This document shows, one piece after another, positions 15,692 to 23,127 of a DNA stretch of 46,877 nt. This DNA comes from Brevundimonas sp. A19_0. Its GTDB lineage: Bacteria; Pseudomonadota; Alphaproteobacteria; Caulobacterales; Caulobacteraceae. The notes under the pieces are model-generated. The model had not been told where the DNA came from, did no database searches, and saw nothing but the letters and a program-made list of their open reading frames with translations. The translations under genes were made by a program, and so were the position numbers. The stretch spans positions 1 through 46,877 of the forward strand of contig NZ_JAGHQP010000016.1 of NCBI RefSeq assembly GCF_017744255.1, given 5' to 3'. How positions within the stretch are numbered: position 1 is the first letter of the stretch; every line of letters starts with the position of its first letter.

Positions 15692-16282
15692 CTAATCAAA
15701 CAGCAGCACCGCCAGGCCGGTGAGGGCGAAGCCGAGGGCTGCGGCAATCCGGATCCATTTCAGGGGCAGCCGTTCGGCCGCCGTCTCGCCCAGCAGGACA
15801 GCGGGGGTGTTGGCCAGCATCATGCCAAGCGTCGAGCCGATTACCACCGGGATCAGGGCCTCGAACCGAACCGCCAGGGCGGCGGTCGCGATCTGGGTCT
15901 TGTCGCCCATCTCCAGAATGAAGAAGGCGGCGGTGGTGGTCAGGAAAATCCCGCGCCAGGTGGTCTCGTTCGGGGCCGGCCGTTCTTCAAGCGTGTCCGG
16001 GATCAGGGTCCAGGCGCCGAATGCGAGGAAGGTCAGGCCGATCACCCATTTGAGCCACGGTCCCTCGGCAAAGCTGGCCAGCACCGAGCCCGCTATCGCG
16101 GCCACGGCGTGGTTGGCGATGGTCGCGACGAGGATGCCGCACAGGATGGGGACAGGTCGTCGCCATGCGGCCGCCAGCAGGACGGCAAGCAGCATGGTCT
16201 TGTCGCCGATCTCGGCCAGGGCCACGAGGCCTGTTGATACGCCCAGCGCCTCCCAGAAGGGCGCTCCACTCAGCAAATGCAT
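15692..16282 (-). CDS. TMEM165/GDT1 family transporter (UPF0016)
   Basis: 196 residues with six predicted membrane helices in two homologous halves. Each half begins with the family signature E-x-G-D-K-T: EIGDKT at 24-29 and EMGDKT at 124-129. Members move Mn2+ (or Ca2+) out of the cytoplasm in exchange for protons; bacterial ones are often manganese exporters. That fits the yybP-ykoY manganese riboswitch directly upstream. The ATG at 16282 has only a weak Shine-Dalgarno and lies 12 bases from an arm of a strong hairpin, so translation is probably controlled. Several short start-stop units precede it. Confidence 0.88.
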   Translation of the reverse strand: MHLLSGAPFWEALGVSTGLVALAEIGDKTMLLAVLLAAAWRRPVPILCGILVATIANHAVAAIAGSVLASFAEGPWLKWVIGLTFLAFGAWTLIPDTLEERPAPNETTWRGIFLTTTAAFFILEMGDKTQIATAALAVRFEALIPVVIGSTLGMMLANTPAVLLGETAAERLPLKWIRIAAALGFALTGLAVLLFD

Positions 16283-16293
16283 CGATCATCACT

Positions 16294-16343
16294 CATGCGG
16301 GGGCGACGGGCAGACCGACGGTCATCGCGGACGCCCCCGCATG
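16294..16343 (-). promoter_or_regulatory. Leader hairpin between riboswitch and transporter start
   Basis: A perfect 12-bp inverted repeat, CATGCGGGGGCG at 16294-16305 and its complement at 16332-16343, with an inner GACCG-A-CGGTC stem. On the mRNA the downstream arm ends 11 bases before the transporter ATG, so the hairpin could form the riboswitch expression platform by exposing or hiding the translation start. A 10-codon leader frame (MTVGLPVAPA, 16325 to 16293) lies across it. No T-run, so translational rather than terminator control is more likely. Confidence 0.55.
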
Positions 16344-16353
16344 GTGCGCCCCG

Positions 16354-16486
16354 CGATGCCAGCGGTCTTGTCAAACAGCTCCGCGACCTGAAGGTCCGCC
16401 GAAGCCCCGCACGCGCCATTCCCTCCGGGCGAGGGAAAGTGTGTTGACGCGCGCCCCACTGCGGTGTGGGCGACTACTCCCCGATG
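16354..16486 (-). promoter_or_regulatory. yybP-ykoY manganese riboswitch
   Basis: On the minus strand the conserved parts occur in the right order: GGGGAGTAG (16482-16474), GCGTCAACAC about 20 bases later, a G/C stem region (TCGCCCGG then GGAGGGAATGG), and the 3' half GACAAGACCGCTGGCAT ending at 16356. These are the hallmarks of the yybP-ykoY aptamer that binds Mn2+ and turns on manganese export genes. The downstream gene is a TMEM165/GDT1 transporter, a standard target. The aptamer starts only about 15 bases after the PAP2 phosphatase stop, so its promoter lies inside that gene or the two are cotranscribed. Confidence 0.85.
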
Positions 16487-16500
16487 ACGAGGCGGCTCCC

Positions 16501-17271
16501 TTACGCGTCCGCCTCCGAGTCTGCAAGCCGCGCCGCGCGACGGCGACCGTGCCGCTCCAGCGCCCAGGCCGCCAGCCACAGGCTCATGGCCCAGGCCCCG
16601 CCGACGCACCAGCCGGCCAGTACATCCGACAACCAGTGGGCGCCCAGATAGACCCGGGTAATCCCGACGATCAGCGCCAGGGTTACAGCCGAGCCCAGTA
16701 CCCAGGCCTTCTCCCGGCGGCGTTTCAGGCCCTGGGCCACCAGCGTGCCGAGGCTGAGGTAGAAGACGGTCGACAGCAGGGCATGACCCGAGGGGAAGCT
16801 GGCATTCAGGGTCTCGACCACCTGATAGGTCGCCGGCGGGCGCTCGCGCTCGAACACGGCCTTCAGGCCTTCGCTGAGACCCACGGCGCCGATCAGGCCG
16901 ACCACCAGCCGGAGGGCCGCGCCGCGATGCCGCTGCAGCAACAGATAGCTGACGGCCAGCAGCGTAAAGAGCGAGAGCACCGAAATGCCGCCAAGGGAGG
17001 TCAGGTCGACCGCGCCCTCCTGCACCCACCAGGGGCCGATCGGATCGTCGGGGTTGCCGGGCGCGCGCAGGGCGGACAGGACCCAGAGGTCCAGCGCATG
17101 GTCGCCTTCCTCGGACAGGTCCTCGGCCAGTTCGAGGAACATCAGGCTGCCCAGCGCGATGATCAGGAAGGCGCCGAGCGCCGCGGCCTCGGTGCGAGCC
17201 AGATGGAGGACACGGACGGCAAGCGGGGGCAGATGATCCGCCAGCCGGCGGCGCATATCGGACAGGGTCAT
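16501..17271 (-). CDS. PAP2 family phosphatase
   Basis: 256 residues with about six membrane helices. The three acid-phosphatase motifs are complete: K-x6-RP as KAVFERERP, FPSGHALLS with the catalytic His, and TRVYLGAHWLSD with the nucleophile His and Asp. Such enzymes act at the outer face of the inner membrane on phosphatidic acid, lipid pyrophosphates or undecaprenyl pyrophosphate; the substrate is open. The ATG at 17271 was chosen; a TTG at 17280 and an ATG at 17256 are also in frame. It sits directly before the manganese riboswitch on the same strand. Confidence 0.88.
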   Translation of the reverse strand: MTLSDMRRRLADHLPPLAVRVLHLARTEAAALGAFLIIALGSLMFLELAEDLSEEGDHALDLWVLSALRAPGNPDDPIGPWWVQEGAVDLTSLGGISVLSLFTLLAVSYLLLQRHRGAALRLVVGLIGAVGLSEGLKAVFERERPPATYQVVETLNASFPSGHALLSTVFYLSLGTLVAQGLKRRREKAWVLGSAVTLALIVGITRVYLGAHWLSDVLAGWCVGGAWAMSLWLAAWALERHGRRRAARLADSEADA

Positions 17272-17452
17272 CGTCGCCAAACGGCCAAGGTTGGGCGCTG
17301 TTCCGGCGACGCTTTGGGGTGATCACGATTTCGTGAATCTGGGGAGGCCGTCACCCGGCTGTCACGGGCCTTTCCACAGTCGCCGACAGCTTGCCCCCCG
17401 ATTCGTGAAGAATGTGATCGTCAAGCCCGTTGACGGGTCGTTAGCTATATGT

Positions 17453-17499
17453 GCCCCATATGTGGCGTCAGGCCCTGCTTCGCACACTACATCGTGTGT
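17453..17499 (+). promoter_or_regulatory. Tandem NrdR-like boxes upstream of nrdA
   Basis: Box 2, ACACTACATCGTGTGT (17484-17499), agrees at 13 of 16 positions with the NrdR consensus acaCwAtATaTwGtgt. Box 1, GCCCCATATGTGGCGT (17453-17468), matches at about 10. Starts are exactly 31 bp apart, placing both on one face of the helix as NrdR needs. They lie 49-95 bp before the nrdA start, where binding would block transcription when dATP is plentiful. Confidence 0.65.
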
Positions 17500-17547
17500 C
17501 ACCGCAGGGGGCGCTGTTGCATTGGCATTCGGGGATAGACAGACATC

Positions 17548-19431
17548 ATGGCTGGCGGAGAAGCTTTGAAAGCGATGGAAATCCAGACGGTTGAACCGGG
17601 CCAGACGCCCGATCGGCCGCATCTGAAAGTGGTGCCGTCCATCGTTCTGGATCGCTCGCGCGACGCCCTGCTGACCGAATTCGGCAAGAAGACGCTGGAG
17701 GATCGCTATCTGCTGGCCGGAGAGAGCTATCAGGACATGTTCGCGCGGGTCGCCAATGCCTTCGCTGACGATGCCGAACACGCCCAGCGCATCTATGACT
17801 ATATGAGCCAGCTGTGGTTCATGCCGGCGACGCCGGTGCTGTCGAACGGCGGCGCCAATCGCGGCCTGCCGATCTCCTGCTTCCTGAATGCGGTGGGCGA
17901 CAGCCTGGACGGCATCCAGTCGGTGTGGAACGAGAACGTGGCCCTGGCCTCGAACGGCGGCGGCATCGGCACCTACTGGGGCGGCGTCCGCTCCATCGGC
18001 GAGAAGGTCAAGGGCGCGGGCCAGACCTCGGGCATCATCCCTTTCATCCGCGTGATGGACAGCCTGACGCTGGCGATCTCGCAGGGCTCGCTGCGCCGGG
18101 GCTCGGCCGCCGTCTATCTGGACGTGCACCACCCCGAGATCGAGGAGTTCCTCGAAATCCGCAAGCCGTCGGGTGACTTCAACCGCAAGTCCCTGAACCT
18201 GCACCACGGCATCAACATCACCGACGCCTTCATGGAGGCGGTCCGCGACGGCCGGACCTTCGACCTGATCTCGCCCAAGGACCAGGCGGTCATGAAGACC
18301 GTCGATGCCCGCGGCCTGTGGCAGAAGATCCTTGAGATCCGCCTGCAGACGGGCGAGCCCTATCTGATCTTCTCCGACACGGTGAACCGCCAGATGCCGC
18401 GTCACCAGCAGGAGCTGGGCCTGTCGGTCAAGCAGTCCAACCTGTGCTCGGAAATCATGCTGCACACCGGCCGCGACCATCTGGGCGTCGACCGGACGGC
18501 GGTCTGCTGCCTGTCGTCGGTCAATGCCGAGACCTTCCTCGAGTGGAAGGACGAGCCGCGCTTCATCGAGGACGTCATGCGCTTCCTCGACAATGTGCTG
18601 GAAGACTTCATCCGCCGCGCGCCGCCGGAAATGTCGGCCGCCGTCTATTCGGCCAAGCGCGAGCGTTCGGTGGGCCTCGGCCTGATGGGCTTCCACTCCT
18701 TCCTGCAGGCCCAGGGCGTGGCGTTCGAATCCGCCATGGCCAAGTCGTGGAACATGCGGCTGTTCAAGCACCTGCGCCGCGAGGCCGACAAGGCCAGCCG
18801 CCTGCTGGCCGAGGAAAAGGGCGCCTGCCCCGATGCCGAGGAGCGCGGCATCATGGAGCGCTTCAGCCACAAGCTGGCGATTGCCCCGACGGCCTCGATC
18901 TCGATCATCTGCGGTGGCACCTCGGCGGGCATCGAGCCGATCCCGGCCAACATCTACACCCACAAGACCCTGTCGGGCTCGTTCGCGGTCAAGAACCCCT
19001 ATCTGGAAGAGGTTCTGGAGGCGAAGGGTCTGAACACGGATGCCGTCTGGAATTCGATCCTCGAGAACGAAGGCTCGGTCCAGCATCTGGACGCGCTGAC
19101 CGAGGACGAGAAGGCCATCTTCAAGACCGCCTTTGAGCTGGACCAACGCTGGGTGGTCGAACTGGCCGCCGACCGTACGCCGGAAATCTGCCAGGCCCAG
19201 TCGGTCAACCTGTTCATCCCGGGCGACGTCGAGAAGTGGGACCTGCACATGCTGCACTGGTCGGCGTGGGAGCGGGGCCTGAAGTCGCTCTACTACCTGC
19301 GCTCCAAGTCGGTGCAACGGGCGGCCTTCGCCGGCTCCGAGGACAAGGCCGAGCAGGACGTGGATCCGAACCAGCCCGACCTGTTCTCCGTGGCGCGTAC
19401 CGATTACGACGAGTGTCTGGCCTGTCAGTAG
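17548..19431 (+). CDS. nrdA: Ribonucleotide reductase, large (alpha) subunit
   Basis: 627 residues. Catalytic parts are present: Cys111 in GLPISCFLN, the N298/C300/E302 triad in SNLCSEI, the second redox Cys in AVCCLSSVN, the radical-transfer Tyr pair in SLYYLRSKS and the C-terminal shuttle C-x-x-C in ECLACQ. The core starts by residue about 30, so there is no full N-terminal ATP-cone; overall activity control by dATP through that domain seems absent. Start ATG at 17548 has a poor Shine-Dalgarno; an ATG at 17575 is possible. The partner nrdB lies 3.4 kb away on the other strand. Likely repressed by NrdR through the boxes at 17453-17499. Confidence 0.95.
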   Translation: MAGGEALKAMEIQTVEPGQTPDRPHLKVVPSIVLDRSRDALLTEFGKKTLEDRYLLAGESYQDMFARVANAFADDAEHAQRIYDYMSQLWFMPATPVLSNGGANRGLPISCFLNAVGDSLDGIQSVWNENVALASNGGGIGTYWGGVRSIGEKVKGAGQTSGIIPFIRVMDSLTLAISQGSLRRGSAAVYLDVHHPEIEEFLEIRKPSGDFNRKSLNLHHGINITDAFMEAVRDGRTFDLISPKDQAVMKTVDARGLWQKILEIRLQTGEPYLIFSDTVNRQMPRHQQELGLSVKQSNLCSEIMLHTGRDHLGVDRTAVCCLSSVNAETFLEWKDEPRFIEDVMRFLDNVLEDFIRRAPPEMSAAVYSAKRERSVGLGLMGFHSFLQAQGVAFESAMAKSWNMRLFKHLRREADKASRLLAEEKGACPDAEERGIMERFSHKLAIAPTASISIICGGTSAGIEPIPANIYTHKTLSGSFAVKNPYLEEVLEAKGLNTDAVWNSILENEGSVQHLDALTEDEKAIFKTAFELDQRWVVELAADRTPEICQAQSVNLFIPGDVEKWDLHMLHWSAWERGLKSLYYLRSKSVQRAAFAGSEDKAEQDVDPNQPDLFSVARTDYDECLACQ

Positions 19432-19453
19432 GGGGCCTCCGGCCCGTAGGGCG

Positions 19454-19479
19454 GGAACGCGAAGGCGTTCTTTTCCGTT
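19454..19479 (+). promoter_or_regulatory. Possible sigma-EcfG promoter overlapping the nrdA terminator
   Basis: GGAAC (19454-19458), 17 bases, CGTT (19476-19479) matches the alphaproteobacterial general-stress promoter GGAAC-N16/17-CGTT. It lies about 100 bp before the LpxR-like gene. It overlaps the hairpin GAACGC/GCGTTC, so part of the match could be a by-product of the terminator. Confidence 0.4.
19455..19474 (+). terminator. Rho-independent terminator of nrdA
   Basis: GAACGC (19455-19460), loop GAAG, GCGTTC (19465-19470), then TTTT. It is 24 bases downstream of the nrdA stop. The stem is short but the arrangement is canonical. Confidence 0.6.
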
Positions 19480-19577
19480 AGGCTGACAGAAGGCCGTCGC
19501 CGAAAGATCATTTGTCGGGCGCGGTCAGATGTAGCATGCTCCCCTGCACCATTGCGGAGGGGCACGGTGAGGGGCCT

Positions 19578-20486
19578 GTGAAGCGATCGACGTCCATACT
19601 GGCGGGCATTGTCCTGGCCACCGGATTTGGAGGAACCGCCCTGGCTCAGGCGGCCCCTTCGACGACGGCGTCGCTCAACGCTACGGACCCGTGGGAAGAC
19701 AGCTGGGAAGCCCAGCGCCGTGACCGCGAAATCACCACCCGCCTCAACTCCGATACAGCCTATACCGCCCGGGTTCAGACCGTGACCGCCGGTGCCTATG
19801 TGCCGGAGGCACGCGCCATCGACGTGCGCCCGCTCGAGATCGAGCGTGGATCGCCCTGGGTCGCCACCTCGCGCGAGGTCTGGCGTGAAACCGACAGCTA
19901 TACCGAGAGCCTGCGGGTCGATAGCGCGGGCACATTGCGCCGGGCCGACGGCGGGCCGCTGCCTCCGGGTGCCGGCGATGCCGTGATGGTCGACGATGAG
20001 CGCTATGGCGTCAGCTACCGCCGGGGCTGGCCGTCGACGCTGGGCTATACCGCCTCCGGACTGGAAGTGACCCTGACCCCCCACGCCGGGGTCGGCATGA
20101 CGCCGCTGGGTCCCATGGCCGAGGCGGGCGCGACCCTGTCGATCGGCTCGGACGTCGAGCGGATGGTGCCCGAAGGCCAGGAGGTCTTCGGTGATCGCGC
20201 CCGCTGGTATCTGTTCGCGGCGGGTTCTGGCCGGGCTGTTGGCTACAATTTCGCCCGGACGCGCGACGGCAACTTTGCCCGCTCGGGATACAGCCACGAC
20301 TCGGGCGCCTTCCTGGGCGATGCCTCCATCGGCGTCGCTTACCGCCGCGGGGATCTGCACAGCTCGGTCGGACTGGTTTATCGCGAGATCGAGCCGGGTG
20401 GCATGCGCGACATGAGCGACGGCATCGAGGCCGATGTGTCCGAAGGCATGGTGGCCTTCCAGCTGTCGATCAAGCCCGACTGGTGA
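19578..20486 (+). CDS. LpxR/DUF2219-like outer-membrane protein
   Basis: 302 residues from a GTG start that gives a clean signal peptide (VKRSTSILAGIVLATG, cleavage near TALAQ). The C-terminal half reads like the lipid A deacylase LpxR family: LTPHAGVGMTPLG, then RWYLFAAGSGRAVGYNFA and alternating strands to the end (IKPDW, an aromatic C-terminus typical of outer-membrane barrels). LpxR removes a 3'-acyloxyacyl group from lipid A. The N-terminal catalytic NDxFxxTDxxYT motif of true LpxR is not seen, so activity is doubtful. Converges on ggt with stops inside a shared palindrome. Possibly stress-induced (see the promoter at 19454). Confidence 0.65.
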   Translation: MKRSTSILAGIVLATGFGGTALAQAAPSTTASLNATDPWEDSWEAQRRDREITTRLNSDTAYTARVQTVTAGAYVPEARAIDVRPLEIERGSPWVATSREVWRETDSYTESLRVDSAGTLRRADGGPLPPGAGDAVMVDDERYGVSYRRGWPSTLGYTASGLEVTLTPHAGVGMTPLGPMAEAGATLSIGSDVERMVPEGQEVFGDRARWYLFAAGSGRAVGYNFARTRDGNFARSGYSHDSGAFLGDASIGVAYRRGDLHSSVGLVYREIEPGGMRDMSDGIEADVSEGMVAFQLSIKPDW

Positions 20487-20500
20487 TCCGCTAGCGGATC
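20485..20500. repeat. 16-bp perfect palindrome covering two convergent stops
   Basis: GATCCGCTAGCGGATC overlaps the TGA of the LpxR-like gene (20484-20486) and contains the stop of ggt (CTA on the plus strand, 20491-20493). With no loop it cannot form a stable hairpin at full length, so a terminator role is uncertain. Confidence 0.5.
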
Positions 20501-22257
20501 CTGCCTGCGATCACGCCCTCGCGCCGGTCGTCGGCTCCGCCGTCCCAGGCCCATCCCTCAGGCCCCAGCCGCCACACGCCGCCATGCAGGCCGGAATTCT
20601 CGCTGGCATTGGGCCGGAGCCGCAGCTCCTGCGCGGCCAGTGCGCTTTGGAGCTCGGGCGAGAACCGGTCCGTATCGGCGCCCAGACCGCTGCCCCGCGC
20701 CACCAGATTGGGCTGGTCGAAGGCGTCCTGGACCGGCAGGCCCCAGTCCAGAATGCCGATCAGGGCCTTGGCATTATAGGCCAGGATGGATGATCCGCCG
20801 GGTGAGCCGAGGCCGCCGACCAGTCGGCCCTCACGGTCCAGGATGATCACCGGCGCCATGGACGACCGGGGCCGCTTGCCGGGGGCCACCGCATTGGCGA
20901 CGGGCCGGCCCAGATCGTCGACCGCCTCGAACGAGAAGTCGGTCAGCTGGTTGTTGAGGAAAAAGCCCCCGCTCATGCGGCCCGAGCCGAACACGCTTTC
21001 GACCGTGGTGGTCATGCTGACGGCATTGCCCCACTGATCGACGATAAAGAAGTGCGAGGTGCCGGCCGGCTCGGTGGTCGCATCGGCCCCGGTCGCTGTA
21101 ACCCCGGGAGGCAGGCCCGGTTCGGCCACGCCCGTCAGGGTCGGCACCAGGGCCGCGCGTTCGGCCACATAGGCCGGATCCAGCAGACCCGCGACCGGCA
21201 CGTGGACGAAGTCCGCATCGGCCACATAGCGATCCCGGTCTGCATACATCAGCCTCTGCAGGCGGGCGAAGGCGACCCAGGCGGGCGCCTGATCCGGTCC
21301 GGCGTCGATGTCCGGCACATGCTCGGCCATGGCCAGCAGCTGCAACAGGGCCACCCCGCTGGAGGGGGGCGGGGGTACGCAGATCACATAAATGCGGTAG
21401 GGGCGGCACAGAGGCTCGCGCACTTTCGGCTCATAGGCGGCCATGTCGGCCAGGGTCAGACCGCCGGGCCGGGGAGACGCAGCCACCGTCTTGACGATGC
21501 CCTCGGCGATCGGCCCTTCATACAGGGCGCGCGGCCCCTGATCGGCCAGTATGCGGACCGTTTCGGCATAGGACGGATTGACCAGCCGGTCGCCGGTCGT
21601 CAGGCGCTGCCCGTCCGGCCCGATAAAGTACGCATTGGCCCACTCGGTGCGGGCCTGTCCGCGCGTGGCTGCCATATAGCCGCCCAGCCGGGGACTGATG
21701 ATGAAGCCCTCGCGTGCCAGACGCTCGGCATCTCCGAACAGGTCCTTCCACGCCAGACGCCCGTGGTCGGCATGGGCCACGCCCAGCATGGCCACCGCCC
21801 CGGGCACACCGGTCGAGCGCCCTGACATGACGGCATCGGGGAAGGGCAGGGGACGACCGTCCTGCCAGAACAGATCGGGCGTGGCCGAGGCCGGGGCCGT
21901 TTCGCGGCCGTCATAGGCAGTGACCGCGCCCGTCTCGGCATCGAACCACATCATGAAGGCCCCCCCGCCCAGGCCGGACGACTGGGGCTCCACCAGCCCC
22001 AGAACGGCCTGAACGGCCACGGCGGCGTCCGCGGCCGTGCCGCCTCGATCCAGCACCGCCATGCCTGCGGCGACCGCAAGGGGATTGGCGGCCGAGACAA
22101 AGGGCCCGACCGCGCGGGGCACTCCGGCGCTGACCGGCGCGACCGGCGTGACCTCGACCGGCGCCAGCGGCGCGCAGCCGGCAACTGTGGCCGCGACGAG
22201 AGCGCTCCCGGCGATGATCAGGGCGCGCAGGGTATTTACGGACGGGAACAGCGACAT
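20491..22257 (-). CDS. ggt: Gamma-glutamyltransferase
   Basis: 588 residues. N-terminal lipoprotein-type signal (VAATVAGC) suggests anchoring in the periplasm. The family pattern is clear: RGGTAADAAVAVQAVLGLVE and SSGLGGGAFMM early, and the autoprocessing region TSHFFIVDQWGNAVSMTT, whose Thr becomes the N-terminal nucleophile of the small subunit. Near the C-terminus come the glycine-rich LGSPGGSS and FDQPNL. It hydrolyses glutathione or transfers its glutamyl group. The frame stays open to 22467, but the ATG at 22257 alone yields the signal peptide. Divergent from the tRNA gene. Confidence 0.92.
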   Translation of the reverse strand: MSLFPSVNTLRALIIAGSALVAATVAGCAPLAPVEVTPVAPVSAGVPRAVGPFVSAANPLAVAAGMAVLDRGGTAADAAVAVQAVLGLVEPQSSGLGGGAFMMWFDAETGAVTAYDGRETAPASATPDLFWQDGRPLPFPDAVMSGRSTGVPGAVAMLGVAHADHGRLAWKDLFGDAERLAREGFIISPRLGGYMAATRGQARTEWANAYFIGPDGQRLTTGDRLVNPSYAETVRILADQGPRALYEGPIAEGIVKTVAASPRPGGLTLADMAAYEPKVREPLCRPYRIYVICVPPPPSSGVALLQLLAMAEHVPDIDAGPDQAPAWVAFARLQRLMYADRDRYVADADFVHVPVAGLLDPAYVAERAALVPTLTGVAEPGLPPGVTATGADATTEPAGTSHFFIVDQWGNAVSMTTTVESVFGSGRMSGGFFLNNQLTDFSFEAVDDLGRPVANAVAPGKRPRSSMAPVIILDREGRLVGGLGSPGGSSILAYNAKALIGILDWGLPVQDAFDQPNLVARGSGLGADTDRFSPELQSALAAQELRLRPNASENSGLHGGVWRLGPEGWAWDGGADDRREGVIAGRIR

Positions 22258-22439
22258 GGGCGCGGGCGATCCGGAACAGCCGCGGGAAAGGGGAGGTCCC
22301 CGCCTGATCCATTTCGGCCGCCTGCCCGACGGCGGCAACCCCCGGCGGTCAATTCTCCGGGCCGGACATGAGATCAGGGTCTTGCGTCCGCGAAACCGAG
22401 CGGCTAGAGAACCGCCCCTGTCCCGCAAGGGGCAGATGC

Positions 22440-22516
22440 GCACCCGTAGCTCAGCTGGATAGAGCACCAGACTACGAATCTGGGGGTCAGGAGTTCGAAT
22501 CTCTTCGGGTGCGCCA
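22440..22516 (+). tRNA. tRNA-Arg (anticodon ACG)
   Basis: 77 bases. The acceptor stem GCACCCG (22440-22446) pairs with CGGGTGC (22506-22512), followed by G and an encoded CCA (22514-22516). The D arm has AGCTCAGCTGGATAGAGC; the anticodon arm is CCAGA-CTACGAA-TCTGG with ACG in the loop; the T arm is AGGAG-TTCGAAT-CTCTT. A T-rich stretch follows directly. It marks the left edge of the region with foreign character, and tRNA 3' ends are common integration sites. Confidence 0.96.
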
Positions 22517-22534
22517 TTTTTCTCTGCCGGACGT
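22511..22534 (+). other. Possible attachment-site remnant at the tRNA-Arg 3' end
   Basis: GCGCCATTTTTCTCT followed by GCCGGAC at the tRNA end recurs at 24312-24330 as GCGCCATTTTCTCTCCGAC, with three single-base gaps. The two copies bracket the trypsin/Trypco1 genes and about 1.8 kb of lower-GC DNA. The repeat is short and mostly outside the tRNA body, so it is only suggestive. Between 22517 and 22775 there is no gene; a stub frame ending at 22666 was not recognised. No integrase is present. Confidence 0.35.
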
Positions 22535-22775
22535 CACAGTTTGTATGGACTCAGACGAGGGCGCTTCCCCACGAAGATCCGGAAGCTGCTCCATACGCGG
22601 TGCGCGACGTTCCGGATTGAGCAGCCGGGCTTCGGGAAGATCGACGACGGCGTTTCACGCCTGTGAGTGGCAACCTCAAGGCTTGAGCAGTCCGCCTCAT
22701 CCCTGCGTGCCTTGGCCGAATAGGCGCAGTCGCGATACTGGCCGCGGCTGCGTCGTCGCCTCGCGTGAACCGGCT

Positions 22776-23117
22776 CTAGTCAGCATCAGTCTTGCGCTTC
22801 AGCTTGACGGAAATGCTGGCCGTCGCGCCCGCCTCGGCGATGAACAGCAACTCACCCTTGGCGCTCAAGGTGAACCCGATAGTGATCTCTTCGGCGGCCC
22901 ACTCCCGAGCCTTCCCGCCGATGGTCGAACTGAGCGCCAGGAGGTGCTCAATGGTCGCCTCCCACTGCTCCATGACCTTGGTGCTGACCTTCTCGACCCG
23001 CCGCCCGGGAATCCACTGCAGCGCATGGTCCTCTAAATTCGGATCGTAGGGCCGGGCCGGCGTGGCCGACTCGGGCACGAAAAGCGAGATTTCCCAGTCT
23101 TTGTCATTCTCCACCAT
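22776..23117 (-). CDS. Trypsin-co-occurring domain 1 (Trypco1) protein
   Basis: 113 residues. After about 70 residues with a helical stretch (STKVMEQWEATIEHLLALSS), the C-terminal part EEITIGFTLSAKGELLFIAE and ATASISVKLK follows the Trypco1 pattern, in which a strand ending in a GF.L.A.G motif leads to an Ala-rich strand and a final V.L strand. Trypco1 was described in comparative studies of NTP-dependent conflict systems as a small domain encoded beside or fused to trypsin-like proteases; its function is unknown. The gene follows the protease by 10 bp with a strong AGGGAGG, so they are one operon. The ATG at 23117 was preferred to upstream starts that overlap the protease. Confidence 0.75.
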   Translation of the reverse strand: MVENDKDWEISLFVPESATPARPYDPNLEDHALQWIPGRRVEKVSTKVMEQWEATIEHLLALSSTIGGKAREWAAEEITIGFTLSAKGELLFIAEAGATASISVKLKRKTDAD

Positions 23118-23127
23118 GCTTGCCTCC

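Noticed and set aside
17430..17450. TTGACGG and GCTATAT as a Caulobacter-type nrdA promoter
   Set aside because: The gap of 7 bases is too short for the known -35/-10 spacing.
17362..19317. 651-codon open frame antisense to nrdA
   Set aside because: Mirror of nrdA codon use, with no recognisable domain or ribosome site.
20485..20500. Palindrome GATCCGCTAGCGGATC as a bidirectional terminator
   Set aside because: No loop and no T-run on either side, so hairpin formation would need opening of the centre; listed only as a palindrome.
22541..22666. Short frame after the tRNA gene (ends GFGKIDDGVSRL then stop)
   Set aside because: About 40 codons, no start or Shine-Dalgarno, and no recognised family. 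It might be a gene remnant in the acquired region, but I cannot support that.
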